A DNA stretch of 64,000 nucleotides from Stieleria marina (GCA_007741555.1 CP036526.1:744001-808000), one strand, 5' to 3'. Shown: positions 7,831 to 18,600, counted from the first letter of the stretch. Program-made: numbers and translations. The notes: a model not told the origin generated them from the sequence alone.

Positions 7831-8450
7831 CAAATGTCGCCCGTAATCGGATTGGATGCAATTTCGTATGGCGGCATCATCGCTTCGATTGATGAAGCCG
7901 TGTTTTCAGCGGCCAAAGATTGGTCGATTCTCTTGGCCAGCGAGTTGACAACCAAGCGTGTTCCAATGGCTCCGACCGTGCCCGGCACACATGCCATTGC
8001 GAGAGCCGGCAAAGCAAACGACCCCGGCAATGCGACACACAAAAATCCAGAGATGAATCCACCGATCGATCCAAACCGCCGAACACGATGGCCTGTCCAT
8101 GGGACGCCGTTCAAAATGGTGAGGGTGCCGATCACGTAGCAAACGGGTACGACGACCAACGCTACCACTCCCGACACGAAGAAGCCCGTAAGGCTGCCCA
8201 GCATAACGATGGCCAAAAAATCGTCGAGCTCGAACTTGGATGAGTTGAAGCCATTGCCCATGAAAATCACCAGGGCAGTGCCCAAGCCGAACACGGCTCC
8301 CGAAAATGCTGTTCCCGCAATCGTGATCCAAACAATGTTGCCACCACTGACAGCGGGGCCGACAGTCTTCGGTGGGAATGCGGCAACGGTTTGGCTCTCA
8401 CCCGATGGTGCATAGGGATTGATCGAAATGGTGGAATCAGGATCGGGCAT
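7830..8450 (-). CDS. Multi-TM hypothetical protein, paralogue B
   Basis: About 206 residues from ATG at 8450: MPDPDSTISINPYAPSGES, then four predicted membrane segments. It matches its downstream neighbour in order: the NPYAP tag, a first Gly/Ala-rich TM pair, a loop with a W-T-P/G-H element and an LVSVRVF/LVVNSLAKR tail. The frame stays open to 8630, but that upstream stretch is poor in membrane-protein character. The gene is divergent from the histidine kinase gene, with about 270 bases between them that must hold both promoters. Tandem duplication is the simplest origin of the pair. Function unknown. Confidence 0.7.
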   Translation of the reverse strand: MPDPDSTISINPYAPSGESQTVAAFPPKTVGPAVSGGNIVWITIAGTAFSGAVFGLGTALVIFMGNGFNSSKFELDDFLAIVMLGSLTGFFVSGVVALVVVPVCYVIGTLTILNGVPWTGHRVRRFGSIGGFISGFLCVALPGSFALPALAMACVPGTVGAIGTRLVVNSLAKRIDQSLAAENTASSIEAMMPPYEIASNPITGDI

Positions 8451-8721
8451 TTTCGAAGGTCGGTTTCTTCTGCTCGGGTCATTCAACAGTGATTTACCCA
8501 GGACGCCAATGGCGGCCAGGTAGTGGACGGTCGAAGTGCTTGCTTGCCCGTAACGCTGGTCTACGTTGAATGGCGAAACGCCGGCCAGTTGCCTTCTTGG
8601 ACGTTTCGCATTGCTGTCCAGGCGATACAATTCCCTCTGTGGCGGTGAGCTTTATTCTAACCGCGATGAAACGCCCTGTTTCAACCTACACACTGCCGAC
8701 TACCCACCTTTTGCACGTGCT

Positions 8722-9447
8722 ATGGCTGCTGCGGACAATACGTCTGAAATCGATTTGCTGCGGGCTCGCTACGAAGAACTAGCAGAGTTGGCGGGGTCTC
8801 TGGCACATGAGATCAAAAATCCTCTGTCGGTGATTCATATGAACATCGAATTGCTCAGCGAGGATTTGGCCGAGATTGATTCGCCCGGTACACGCCGGTC
8901 CATCGACCGCGTTGATATCGTGCGCGAACAATGCGAGCGGATGGAAGGTTTACTGCGCGATTTTCTGCGTTTCGCACGCATGCGCGACATGGATCTTGTT
9001 TCGGGCAATCTAAATGATCAAGTCGAAACTGTACTGCGAGCTTATCAAGCGCAGGCGGATGCTGGCGACATCGACATCGAACGCTACTTGGATCCGGACC
9101 TGCCGGCGATTTTGATGCACAGTGATTCGCTGCAAGCGGCGCTGATGAACTTAGTCAAAAACGCTTTGGAGTCGATGGAAACCGGCGGGCAGCTTTTGGC
9201 AAGAACTTATATGACTCGCCAAAGCGTCGCATTGGATTTGATCGATACCGGGAGAGGCGTTGATGACAACACGGTGTTGCACATGTTCGAACCGTTTTAC
9301 AGCACCAAGGACGGTGGGTCGGGGCTCGGATTGCCGACCGCCCGAAAGATCATCGAAGCTCACGGGGGCCGGATCGGGGTGCAGAGCGAAGTCGGTCGCG
9401 GAACCAAGTTCACTCTGGAATTTCCCGTGCCAAAGCGGTTGGGCTGA
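8722..9447 (+). CDS. Soluble sensor histidine kinase, minimal HisKA + HATPase_c
   Basis: About 241 residues with no signal, membrane or PAS segment. H-box AGSLAHEIKNPLSV carries phospho-acceptor His29. The N-box NLVKNALESM, G1 DTGRGV, F-box FEPFYSTKDGG and G2 GSGLGLPTARKI are all intact, so this is a competent NtrB-type kinase core. It should autophosphorylate and pass phosphate to a response regulator, but none is encoded nearby, so it is an orphan. I chose ATG at 8722 (MAAADNTSE). The longer frame from 8566 adds a Cys-rich, non-conserved-looking stretch. The sensory input must come from partner proteins or from the ~20 residues before the H-box. Confidence 0.88.
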   Translation: MAAADNTSEIDLLRARYEELAELAGSLAHEIKNPLSVIHMNIELLSEDLAEIDSPGTRRSIDRVDIVREQCERMEGLLRDFLRFARMRDMDLVSGNLNDQVETVLRAYQAQADAGDIDIERYLDPDLPAILMHSDSLQAALMNLVKNALESMETGGQLLARTYMTRQSVALDLIDTGRGVDDNTVLHMFEPFYSTKDGGSGLGLPTARKIIEAHGGRIGVQSEVGRGTKFTLEFPVPKRLG

Positions 9448-9477
9448 TTGCCGGTCTAAGCCACTCACCCGAAACGG

Positions 9478-9503
9478 TGCTCCGCAGTTTTACCCGCGGA
9501 GCA
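9478..9503. terminator. Hairpin between convergent genes
   Basis: TGCTCCGC (9478-9485), ten-base loop, GCGGAGCA (9496-9503): a perfect 8-bp stem between the 3' ends of the kinase (plus) and GH57 (minus) genes. No strong T-run on either side, so it may be a weak bidirectional terminator or an mRNA end stabiliser. Confidence 0.45.
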
Positions 9504-9590
9504 GTTCAGTGCAGTGTAATGCCGTTCATCTGCACGGCGGAGTTATCGGTTTCCGCGGCGCACATGGGAAGCGTCAGCGGACCGAACAGA

Positions 9591-11756
9591 CTAAAGCCGG
9601 ATCACTTGCTCTTCGTTGACCGTTTCGGTTTTCTGTTCGCACTTGGCGTCGAGTTCGATTTTCACGCTCCAACGTCCGTCCGCATCGCCATTGATGATCC
9701 AGTGTGGCTGAACGGAAACGCTTTGGTGAACCAATTCAAACCCGGCTTCGCTTTGGCTGACCGTTTCGATTGGAAACGCCCAGATGCTGCTAGGTCGATC
9801 GATTTCCATTCCCACATCGATTCCAAGCCAACGGTCCGAAAGGCTCAGGCCTGTGGTGTCGTGCAAATCAATTCGCTGGCCTAGCTGGCCCAGTTGATTG
9901 CCGTTGACGTCGGTGAAATAACGGTCGTTGGCACCCGAGGGAAGTCCAGCAAAGTTGAACTCGATCGCGAAGTGCAGTGGCTGGCTGGGAGGCAGGTTTT
10001 CCAAGAGATAAGTGACTTCTAGTTTCTCGCTATCGGCGAACATCGTGACAGCTTTGGTCAACGTGATTGGAATGCCCCATGCATTGCCGTCACGACGCAT
10101 TTGCACTTGGACACGATCCGCACCACGACGCAATTTCGTCTCGAAAGTCAGTTCGACAAAGTCACCTCGCTCGGCAGCCTTTCCGTCGGCAACTTGTTCC
10201 AGCGAAACATCGTTGTCGTAGAAGTGATCCATCAAACTCTTGCGAGCGTAATTGTCATAGTGCAGTCGCTGGTCCAAATCAGCTTGTTTGAACACCACTC
10301 GGTCATGGATGCTGGCGGCCGTATCCCCATCATCGCTAGAAGGACCAGCCAGGACTTTCTGGTGATAGCTTTCGGGACGACGCTGAAGTGTAGCCAGCAG
10401 GTTGTGGCTAATGTCACGCACGTCCAATTCGTACATGCGTCCGCCACGACCAGGCGCCACCCAAGCACAGAGTTTGCTGTTGCTCATGCGGACTTCTTGC
10501 AGCCCGTCAAAGTTGTAATCGTCGGCGGTTGCCATGACTCCGTTGTCAGTCCCTGTGGCTTGATCCAAAAGCGTGTCGGCCGTGATCAAGTGCTCAAAGA
10601 CGGCATTGCGTAGGTGCGGCAGATAGATGCCGCCAAATGCTCCGTGCCAGTAAGGGCAATTGCATTGACCTTGGTACAGATGGTCACGGATTTCGCCCAA
10701 GGCAACCGGATCAACGCCTGCGGCTTCGGCTTCAGCCAATCGCCGGCTGACATGCATCATCCGCGCGTACATTTCGTTGGTCTCTTCGTACTTCGTCTTG
10801 AAGTTACGCCAGTAGCCACCACGTACAAATGATTTCAGGTCGCTCCAACGTTGGTGGTCTTCCATCGCGTGAGTCACGTCATCGAACGTGAGCTGCGATT
10901 GAACCGGAAGCGACCATTCTGTCATTTCGCGGTAGCTGCAATCGGGCAAGTAGACTTTGCCAGCGGGCGCGGTGTTACGAATCGCTTCGGCCAACGTGGT
11001 AGTTTTCAACCAATCGGCATTTTCGCTCAGTGCGTCAAAGAAGGACCGCAGCCAGCCATTTTGATAGACGTGGACTTGGGTGTCCGGCCAAGTTCCGAAC
11101 TTCTCGCCGTCGTCGCCAAACGTCAGCACCGCACCGGGAGATTGCTCGGCAATTTGGCGGCAGTAGTCGATGGTTTCGTGGGCCGGACGAAACGGGATTG
11201 TGTAACGCAGGTGCTCCGAACCGGGAAAGATTCGCAGCAGTCGACCGTTGTCTTCGGTGACAAAGTAGCCCGTCAATTCTTCGTTTTGCAGGCCGGCGGC
11301 TTTGAAGTGAAAGTCGTCCAGCACGGTGTACTGAATTCCGGCGTCGACAACGTCGCTGGTCAGGGATGATTCCCAGACTCGCTCAGGCGTCCACATGCCC
11401 ATTGGCGCGGCGCCCAGGTTTCGTTCCAGCCAATCGCTGTACGTTTGGATTTGTCCCACGCGATCTCGCGGAGGCAGCATCGTCATGATGGGTTCGTACT
11501 GCGGACCGCCGACGATTTCGATGCGGCCGGCTTCGACCAACATGCGGACGCGATCGAGGTACTCGGGATGTCGCTGAGCCATCCACATCATCAAGGGGCC
11601 CGAAGTGTGCAGCGAGATCTGCAGATTCTCGTAAGGCTCAAAGACTTCCAAGAACGGCAGATAACTGTCCTGATAGGCTTGCTCGAACACGCCGTCAAAG
11701 TTGCCGACGGGTTGGTGGTTGTGCAGGACCAAACAAAGGTGGACGTGAGGCGTCAT
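9591..11756 (-). CDS. Glycoside hydrolase family 57 (4-alpha-glucanotransferase / alpha-amylase type)
   Basis: A 721-residue cytosolic enzyme of alpha-glucan metabolism. The N-terminus VHLCLVLHNHQPVGNF is the GH57 first motif. GMWTPERVWE contains the probable nucleophile Glu125, and LTFGDDGEKFGTWP holds the acid/base Asp (215 or 216), as in the 4-alpha-glucanotransferase branch. The middle and C-terminal regions (about 300-720) match the extra alpha/beta and beta-sandwich domains of that subfamily in length. There is no signal peptide. It lies on the same strand as galT-like and glgA genes, which supports a role in glycogen or maltodextrin turnover. Whether it transfers or hydrolyses cannot be read from sequence. 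Confidence 0.88.
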   Translation of the reverse strand: MTPHVHLCLVLHNHQPVGNFDGVFEQAYQDSYLPFLEVFEPYENLQISLHTSGPLMMWMAQRHPEYLDRVRMLVEAGRIEIVGGPQYEPIMTMLPPRDRVGQIQTYSDWLERNLGAAPMGMWTPERVWESSLTSDVVDAGIQYTVLDDFHFKAAGLQNEELTGYFVTEDNGRLLRIFPGSEHLRYTIPFRPAHETIDYCRQIAEQSPGAVLTFGDDGEKFGTWPDTQVHVYQNGWLRSFFDALSENADWLKTTTLAEAIRNTAPAGKVYLPDCSYREMTEWSLPVQSQLTFDDVTHAMEDHQRWSDLKSFVRGGYWRNFKTKYEETNEMYARMMHVSRRLAEAEAAGVDPVALGEIRDHLYQGQCNCPYWHGAFGGIYLPHLRNAVFEHLITADTLLDQATGTDNGVMATADDYNFDGLQEVRMSNSKLCAWVAPGRGGRMYELDVRDISHNLLATLQRRPESYHQKVLAGPSSDDGDTAASIHDRVVFKQADLDQRLHYDNYARKSLMDHFYDNDVSLEQVADGKAAERGDFVELTFETKLRRGADRVQVQMRRDGNAWGIPITLTKAVTMFADSEKLEVTYLLENLPPSQPLHFAIEFNFAGLPSGANDRYFTDVNGNQLGQLGQRIDLHDTTGLSLSDRWLGIDVGMEIDRPSSIWAFPIETVSQSEAGFELVHQSVSVQPHWIINGDADGRWSVKIELDAKCEQKTETVNEEQVIRL

Positions 11757-12255
11757 GGTCGTTGATTATTCAGGCGTGAGTGAAACAAGAACGATCGCAA
11801 AACGTGATCGTCAAGGAATGATCGCGAGACAACCTTTCCGATGGAGTAGATTGTCGAGTCGCGCTGTATGGATTGGGGCAGCCAGACGGTGACGTCAGCA
11901 TGCTGCGGATTGTACGCTTGTTGGTTTTTCTTCCGAATGGTTCGCGTTCTGGTTTTGACCGGATTGTCTTGAAAATGTCGGCATGGCGACCGGAGTGGCC
12001 CTCATAACCAGTGCTAATTTCCAAGCCCAACAGGATGCCCTAGACGGGACAAATTGAACGTCCCGGTCAGGAAAATTGACACGAGAGGGATTATCGACCA
12101 AATCAAGGATCGAGTTCATCCGTTTTGCGGGGCAGGGTGTTTCCCGGTGACTGAGCGGGTTGCAGGACCCTGCGCAGCGCGTTTCACGGCCGCGGATTTC
12201 ACGCACAAAAGATTCCGCTTCTAACAGTCGGGGCATCGCCACACAGAGAGCCTGA
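11757..12255. other. Gene-free stretch between GH57 and galT genes
   Basis: About 499 bases. Two minus-strand frames (11895-12242 and 11770-12030) are open but Cys/Arg/Ser-rich with no recognisable domain, so I do not call them. The region could hold the GH57 promoter. No terminator with a T-run is obvious. Confidence 0.4.
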
Positions 12256-13506
12256 TCAACGGTTTCCGCGTGGGTCTTCGCTAGCCGAGCACTGGCGATA
12301 GTTGGCAGCTGCGATCTCCGGCATGACCGAATTGATCATGCATTGGCTTCCGAATTCAAAACCAGCAATTCGGGAGAGCCGTGGAAAGATATCCATCGAC
12401 CAGTGAAAGGATTCAGCGTCACCGGTTGCCGCGGGAGGCCGTGTATTGATCACGAAGTTGTACGCCGTGCCCGGCATTAGTTTCTCGATCCAGCGAGCAA
12501 CTCGTTTGACCAGTCGTGCGACCGATTCGATCATTTCGTCGCTGGCCAAATCAAAACGATCGGCGTGGTCTCTGGGAGCGATGCGAACGCCCATTGGCAT
12601 GGGGCTAGCAAAGGGGCAGAACGCAACGAGCGAATCCGTTGTCGCGACAATACGCTGTTTTTCCTTCTGTTCTGCACGGATCAGATCGCACTGCAAACAA
12701 CAGCCCGTTTTGGCGCGATACTTTGCCGTCCGACTTAAGATTTCGCGAATGTGCGTGGGCATGATGTCGGTGGCAATCATTTGGCTATGGCTGTGAGCCA
12801 AAGAAGCTCCTGCATCGCCACCACAGTTTTTAAACGTACTGATGTACGCGATTCCGTCGACGTTTTGCCAATGGCCCATGCGGTCGCGAATCGCCGCAAA
12901 TACCAATGCCAGATGACTGGTGTCCAGCGCGGTAATCGTTTCTTCGTGGTTGGGGGATTCCACGATGACTTCGTGGCCACCGGCAACCGGCGACTCGCTG
13001 AACAGTTTTGAACGGCGCGGGTGAGTGGTTTTGGGCTCGCGAAAATGGCCGTCGCCCACCTGCATGATCGCAGGAAATTTATTAGGAACAACTCGTACCA
13101 ACCAGTCATCTGCCTGTGCTGCGGACAGCTCTTTCGGGTCACGGATGCACAGAGAATGTGCCAGCGACGTTTGGCGCACCAAAGCTGCTTGCTGGGCACG
13201 CGATGCGCTGCGAGGCATCGACTTTGCTGCCATTTCGGAATCGATCGTTCCGTGATCAGCTTTGCGACCAATCCAAACGGGAGCTGGTGTTTGGGATTCC
13301 GCGCCACGACAGAAAGGACAGCCGATGGCGGTATCGCTCTGAGTCAGGTCCGTCGACTGATACTGATCGGGGCGAGCGTCGCGCTGCGGAGCAAAGATCG
13401 TCGACTGGCCAGTGATTGGATCTAGCCGTGTGACTGCGGTGTCTGCCGGAATGTTAGACGCCTGCTTATTCGTGGCTTTCACAGAGGCTTCGGCGGTGGT
13501 CGGCAT
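12256..13506 (-). CDS. galT: Galactose-1-phosphate uridylyltransferase-like protein (HIT superfamily)
   Basis: About 416 residues. Zn-binding CPFC near residue 62, NKFPAI, GGHEVIVESP, the nucleotidyl-transfer loop SLAHSHSQMIA (H-S-H-S-Q) and FHWSMDIFPR are the GalT landmarks. GalT swaps UMP between UDP-glucose and galactose-1-phosphate. Canonical enzymes have H-P-H in the loop; here it is H-S-H, as in some bacterial relatives, so the true sugar-phosphate or ADP-sugar substrate is uncertain. ATG at 13506 (MPTTAEAS) is preferred over the longer basic extension from 13557. Position between GH57 and glgA suggests it feeds nucleotide sugars into glucan storage. Confidence 0.85.
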   Translation of the reverse strand: MPTTAEASVKATNKQASNIPADTAVTRLDPITGQSTIFAPQRDARPDQYQSTDLTQSDTAIGCPFCRGAESQTPAPVWIGRKADHGTIDSEMAAKSMPRSASRAQQAALVRQTSLAHSLCIRDPKELSAAQADDWLVRVVPNKFPAIMQVGDGHFREPKTTHPRRSKLFSESPVAGGHEVIVESPNHEETITALDTSHLALVFAAIRDRMGHWQNVDGIAYISTFKNCGGDAGASLAHSHSQMIATDIMPTHIREILSRTAKYRAKTGCCLQCDLIRAEQKEKQRIVATTDSLVAFCPFASPMPMGVRIAPRDHADRFDLASDEMIESVARLVKRVARWIEKLMPGTAYNFVINTRPPAATGDAESFHWSMDIFPRLSRIAGFEFGSQCMINSVMPEIAAANYRQCSASEDPRGNR

Positions 13507-13791
13507 GGTCCGCAGCTTTCGTTTTTTGGATGCGGCACCTTGGTCGCATCTGGGCAATCTAAAGAGTCAGTACCTTTGTTATCGACGAGATTGAATCGCA
13601 CGAACCACAGCTTTTGGTGGCTTCCTTCGCGATTCTTGGAACCTCTTCTAACAAACGTCCTAACAGCGTCTTCATCAATCGCTTTCAAACTGTCTGCTCA
13701 GATCGTAACCAATTTTCCTGCTTTTTCAGGAGGCGACTTTGCAAAAAAGCCCGCAATTTACTGTGCGAAATCGGACCATTGCGTGTGACAC

Positions 13792-15288
13792 TTACCTAAG
13801 GGCCAGCGTTCGCTCGTAAAGTTCGACGTATTGGCAAGCACTCTTCCGCCACGACCAATCCTGTGACATTGCCGTTTCAACAATTTGTTTCCATTTTTCC
13901 CAATCGTGGTAGCGAAGCTGCAGTGCTTTGCCAATCGCTTCGTCCAATCCGGCAGCCGACGGTGATTTCAACAAGAATCCAGTGGCGGATTGGTTCTCCA
14001 GATTTTCGGTCGTGCAATCGATCACCGTGTTGGCAAGTCCACCCGTCGGCGTGACCACAGGAATGGTGCCATAGCGAAGACTGTAAAGTTGATTCAGTCC
14101 ACATGGTTCGTAGTGGCTTGGCATCACGAAAAGATCCGAACCGGCTTCGATTCGATGTGCCAGCGTATCGCTAAATCCGACGTGCAATCCAAAGCGGTCG
14201 GGGTAGCGATCCGCCAGAGTTTGCAAGGCTTCTTCAAAGTGAACGCCGCCGCTGCCCAGGACAACCCACTGGATCGGCCGATCTTCGACGAGGTGTTGTT
14301 CGAGTACCGGCAGGATTAAATCCCAGCCTTTTTGTTCGGCCAATCGACCTACCAAACCAATCATCGGAAGGTTGGGATCGACGGCTAGGCCAAAGTGTTT
14401 CTGCAGCGCGTGCTTGTTGGCCGCCTTGCCGGATTGCCAATTGCTGCGGTCATAGTTTTCGGCCAAGTGCGGGTCTTTGGCAGGGCTCCAAACATCCGTG
14501 TCGATGCCATTGATGATGCCCGAGACACGGCCTTTGCGGGCCAGTAAAACTTGATCGAGTCCGCATCCGTGATGCGGCGTGCAAATCTCTTCGGCGTACT
14601 TGGGGCTCACGGTGCTGATCATATCGGCGGTGATCAGTGCGGTTTTTAAGTAGTTGACTTGATCGTAATACTCGTACTGATTCGCGTTGAAATGAATCCA
14701 GTCCTCGCCCGTCCAACGGTACTCTTCTTTGGGAAAGACGCCTTGATACGCCAGATTGTGAACCGTGATCACGGACTTGGCGTGCCGCACCCAAGGGAAC
14801 TGCCGCAAGCCATCTTCTCGTTTTCGAGCGTTGTTCATCAAAGCCGGCACCAGTCCGCTCTGCCAGTCGTTGCAGTGGACGATGTCGACGGTCCACCCCA
14901 TCCGTGTGATGGCCTGCATCGCGGCGCGGCAGAAAAATGCAAACCGCTGCGCGTTGTCGGGGTAATCGCCGTCAGCCGATCCGTACAAACCCAGCCGGTC
15001 AAAGTACTTGGGTTGATCGATCAACCAGACCGGCACTTCGGAATCGGGAAGCACAGCTTTCAGAAGTCTCGCGCCTACCAACTGCTTGTCCGACATCGGA
15101 ATCGCAAAACTAATGTCCGTTGATTCGATCGGGACACCGCAATTGCGTATCGACGCAAAGGCCGGCATGATCACAACGGCTTGATGGCCCAAAGCGGCAA
15201 TTTTGGCAGGGAGAGTTCCGCAGACATCGGCGAGTCCTCCCGTTTTGGCAAACGGTACGGCTTCGCTGGTCAGGTAAACGATATTCAA
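13792..15288 (-). CDS. glgA: Glycogen synthase (ADP-glucose, GT5)
   Basis: A 498-residue cytosolic glucosyltransferase that extends alpha-1,4-glucan chains from ADP-glucose. VYLTSEAVPFAKTGGLADVCGTLP is the N-terminal donor-binding motif (KxGG). GLVGRLAEQKGWDLI and MPSHYEPCGLNQLYSLRYG are the C-domain signatures. Length is typical of GlgA. The start appears to be TTG at 15288, the codon giving MNIVYLTSE; no ATG precedes the motif. A 285-base gap separates it from galT, so they are not tightly coupled. The upstream region carries a perfect 16-base palindrome about 130 bases from the start codon. Confidence 0.95.
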   Translation of the reverse strand: MNIVYLTSEAVPFAKTGGLADVCGTLPAKIAALGHQAVVIMPAFASIRNCGVPIESTDISFAIPMSDKQLVGARLLKAVLPDSEVPVWLIDQPKYFDRLGLYGSADGDYPDNAQRFAFFCRAAMQAITRMGWTVDIVHCNDWQSGLVPALMNNARKREDGLRQFPWVRHAKSVITVHNLAYQGVFPKEEYRWTGEDWIHFNANQYEYYDQVNYLKTALITADMISTVSPKYAEEICTPHHGCGLDQVLLARKGRVSGIINGIDTDVWSPAKDPHLAENYDRSNWQSGKAANKHALQKHFGLAVDPNLPMIGLVGRLAEQKGWDLILPVLEQHLVEDRPIQWVVLGSGGVHFEEALQTLADRYPDRFGLHVGFSDTLAHRIEAGSDLFVMPSHYEPCGLNQLYSLRYGTIPVVTPTGGLANTVIDCTTENLENQSATGFLLKSPSAAGLDEAIGKALQLRYHDWEKWKQIVETAMSQDWSWRKSACQYVELYERTLALR

Positions 15289-15678
15289 TGGAGCACTCTT
15301 GGTGATATTCTTAGACCGTCCGTCTTGGACAAGCCGTCCATCATTAATGGAAAAGAGAATGGCTGCCCTGTTGCGCGTCAGTCCTCGGTTTCCTCAGCGG
15401 CGATTCTAGTCACGTGGAGCATGCTCCACCACATTGCGTCACGACGCGATTTGTAAAGGCGGCGTTTCGCACCTCCTGGCAATATCATTCGTATCAGGTC
15501 AGCCTTGCGACCAAATCAAACGCTAATTCGAGCATCGATGCGGCGGAGCATCAGCAACACTAACCGCGCGTGCTTGGATCCAAACAATGAAGTAGAATGA
15601 TAGAACTTGGAGCCGGCTTCTGGAAAGTCATCATGTTGGTTGCCAGTTTCCCGTACCTCTGACGGATTTCGTTATCGA
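15289..15678. other. Divergent intergenic region, glgA / pseudokinase
   Basis: About 390 bases between divergent genes. It contains the perfect palindrome listed separately. The frame upstream of 15679 is open from 15607 but reads as non-conserved sequence. No other gene seen. Confidence 0.5.
15414..15429. promoter_or_regulatory. Perfect 16-bp palindrome, candidate operator
   Basis: GTGGAGCATGCTCCAC reads the same on both strands. It lies between two divergent promoters (glgA and the pseudokinase gene). Dyad symmetry of this size suits a dimeric regulator or a cruciform. There is no T-run, so it is not a terminator. The regulator is unknown. Confidence 0.45.
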
Positions 15679-18600
15679 ATGTCGATCGCATTGAGCGAAT
15701 TTTGGACCCGACTGGTAAGCAGCGGGATCGCTGACGCGAAGGAATGCAAGTCGATTGCCGATCGTTTTTGCAAAGCCCACGACGGCGCACCCGCGTCCGA
15801 TGCAACGACTTTGGCCGAATACCTTGTGCAAACCAAGCAGATTACGGCGTACCAGTCCCGTTCGCTGCTGGCAGCTTCATTCACGCCGATCCGGTTTGGC
15901 GGCTTTGTGCAAACGAGCGACCAGCCGTCGATGCCATTGGGGCATTGGTTGCCGGTAAAAACCATTTTGGGGCAGGACGCCAACTTTTTTCCCGGGTGGA
16001 GTGGTCGTAACGGATTCTTGTTGCGTTTGCCCATTGCTCAGGCCAGCGATTCGGTGGTGCAGTGGTTGACCGTTCATGCGGGGGTGAGCCACGAAGCTCT
16101 GCAGCCCATTGAGCTCTACGGTGTGGCCGGAAGCGATCGTGAACTCTTCACGCCGCTGGCCAGTGGTAGGTCGCTGGCTGATCTGACGATCAAAAAAATG
16201 AAAGTCAGTCGCGCCCAAGCTCTGACCGTGTCGATCGCAATCGCGAATGCGCTGTCGGCGCTCCACGCAAGATCATTGATTCACGGCGAAGTTCGCGCGG
16301 ATCGAGTTTGGATGATGGCGGGTGGTCAACCGATTTTGCTGCGTGATCCCTCCGGGCCACCTCGTGTCCCGCGCGCTGATCCGGCGCTGAGCTGGTTGCA
16401 CCCGACGGAATCGCCCGGCGGATATGCCGCGCCTGAGTTTGCCAACGCCAGTCAGGCCTGCACGGTTGCCACGGATATCTACAGTTTGGGCTGTCTGATG
16501 TTCCGGATGTTTGTCGGCCGGATGCCAATGGACCAATCTGCCGCGGCGACTGGCAGTTCGCTCGAAACAGAAATCGCCCAGCATGCCGTGTACGTTCCCG
16601 CCGAATTGAATCATGCGATCGAGCAGGGCGAAGCCGGTGATCCTGTGTTAAGAGTGATCGCGTATGCCATGGCCAAGAATCCTGCGTCGCGTTTTTCGTC
16701 GGCGCAGCAAGTCGCTGACGCGCTGACCGCGATCCAAGCGAGTCTTTCTTCGCCAGCTGCCAAGCCGTCAAAATCAAAGAAAAAAAGTAAGACGGCGAAC
16801 GACGCGAATCCGTCCGCTGATCGCCAAGCCCCAGAGAAAAAGAAAGAAGAGAAGTCGCCGAACAAAACAAGCGACAAGCCATCGAAAGTGGCCAGCGCAT
16901 CGCAGTCCGATGCCGATCCGCCAATTCCCGCAGCAAAACTAACCACAGGCAAATCTGAGAAGAAAAAGGCAAAGTCTGCGAAAGCATCACCACCCAGTGA
17001 ACCAGCCAAGGTCAAGCAGCCACCGAAAGGCGACAAGAAACCAGCAAAGACAGCTCCTCCGGTCGCAGCTCCTCCGGTCACAGCACCGGCGGCAAAGCCC
17101 GTCGATGTTCCGCCGAAGCCAGGGGCTGCCGACCGAGTAGACGCGGCGGCTAATAAAACTGCCAAGACGCCGCCGCAACCGATCGTCAAACAATCCGAAC
17201 GGCCATCGGCAAAGAAAGTCGCCGCCCAGCCGCCTGTGGTACAGCCGCCTGAAGTCCAGCCTACGGTAACCCATCCCGTAATAGGCCAGTCCGCAGAAAA
17301 CCAGCCCGCAGCAATCCAGCCACCTTCGGTTCAGCCACCATCGATCGAAACTGCGGCGTCTCCCATTACTACTGCGGCGCCCACGCCCACTTCAGAATCG
17401 TCACCGCCTAGACGTCGCCGCCGCAAAAAGAAAAACAATTTGCCGTTCATTCTTGGCATGTTGTCGATCCCGTTGTTGGCAACTTTCATCTTGCTGGTCG
17501 CCAGAGGCACTGGAGGCTCCGATTCGCGAGAGAGCAGGGGCCGTCCTCCGGTCCCCACCGTGGTCCCACCCGTTGCGTCCTCGACGCGGAACATTGCTAC
17601 AACCGATTCGCAGCCAAACGTTCCATCCGACGTCAACTCGCAAGGCCAAGCCAAGGCCGGATACCAACTGGTCAGTAGTGGCACTTTTCCCTGGGCACCG
17701 CCGTACCCCGCCGACAGTCAGCACTCATCGCTGGCCCTGCTGCCGCCGGGACCCGCTGCGGTCATTTCCTTGCGGTTGAGTTCATTGATGGCGGATCCGG
17801 TTGGGCGTGATTTGGTCAACGCGTTGTCCCCGGAGCTGTCCGGTTTGATCAAGCAAGCTGTCGACAGAGTGCGGATGCCGTCGGAAGACATCAAGCGACT
17901 TTCGGTGGCCTTGCATCCAGGGCGCGATGGTTGGCCGCAAGTCTCTCTGGCCGTCGAACTGACCGAATCCAAGCCCGTTAAATCGCTGGCTGATCTCTGG
18001 CAAGTTTCATCCGCACGAACCACCGACGGTGCAACGATCTACGCGGGAGACGAACGCGACAGCGACGCTTTCTATCTAGGTGATTCACAGAAAGGAGCGA
18101 TGGCTCCCGATTCGATGGTCACGCGATTCGCGGTCGGATCAATGGATCAAATCAAAGCAGTTGCCGAAAACGAAGGAGGTGACATTCCGCTTGCTCGGGC
18201 GATGCAGAGACTGTGGGATTCGACCAGCCAGGAGTCGCATGTTGTTGCGTTGGTGACACCCAACTTTCTTTTTGCTGATGGTCGCCAGATGCTGGCGACA
18301 GCCACGCCCGAATTAGTGGCTCCACTGAAACAAATGCTGATCACTGATGTTGCAAGCGTGCTGTTGTCGGCCACGGCTAGCGGTGACGTCGTCTACACGG
18401 AGCTAAAGGCGGTTCCAAGCGGCGGGATTAGTTCAGCAGTGTTGATGCGAAAGCTGGATGCAAAAATTCAGACTTGGCCGGCATGGGCCGATGCATTCAG
18501 TGTCGATGTGGTGCCAGACCGATCGTGGCGAAGACTCGCGAATCGATTGCCCCAGATGATGCGTTTCCTGGTGGACCACACACGTCTGGGAGTCGAAAAC

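Noticed and set aside
11770-12242. Minus-strand frames between GH57 and galT
   Set aside because: Overlapping frames with Cys/Arg-rich content, no known domain and no start signal.
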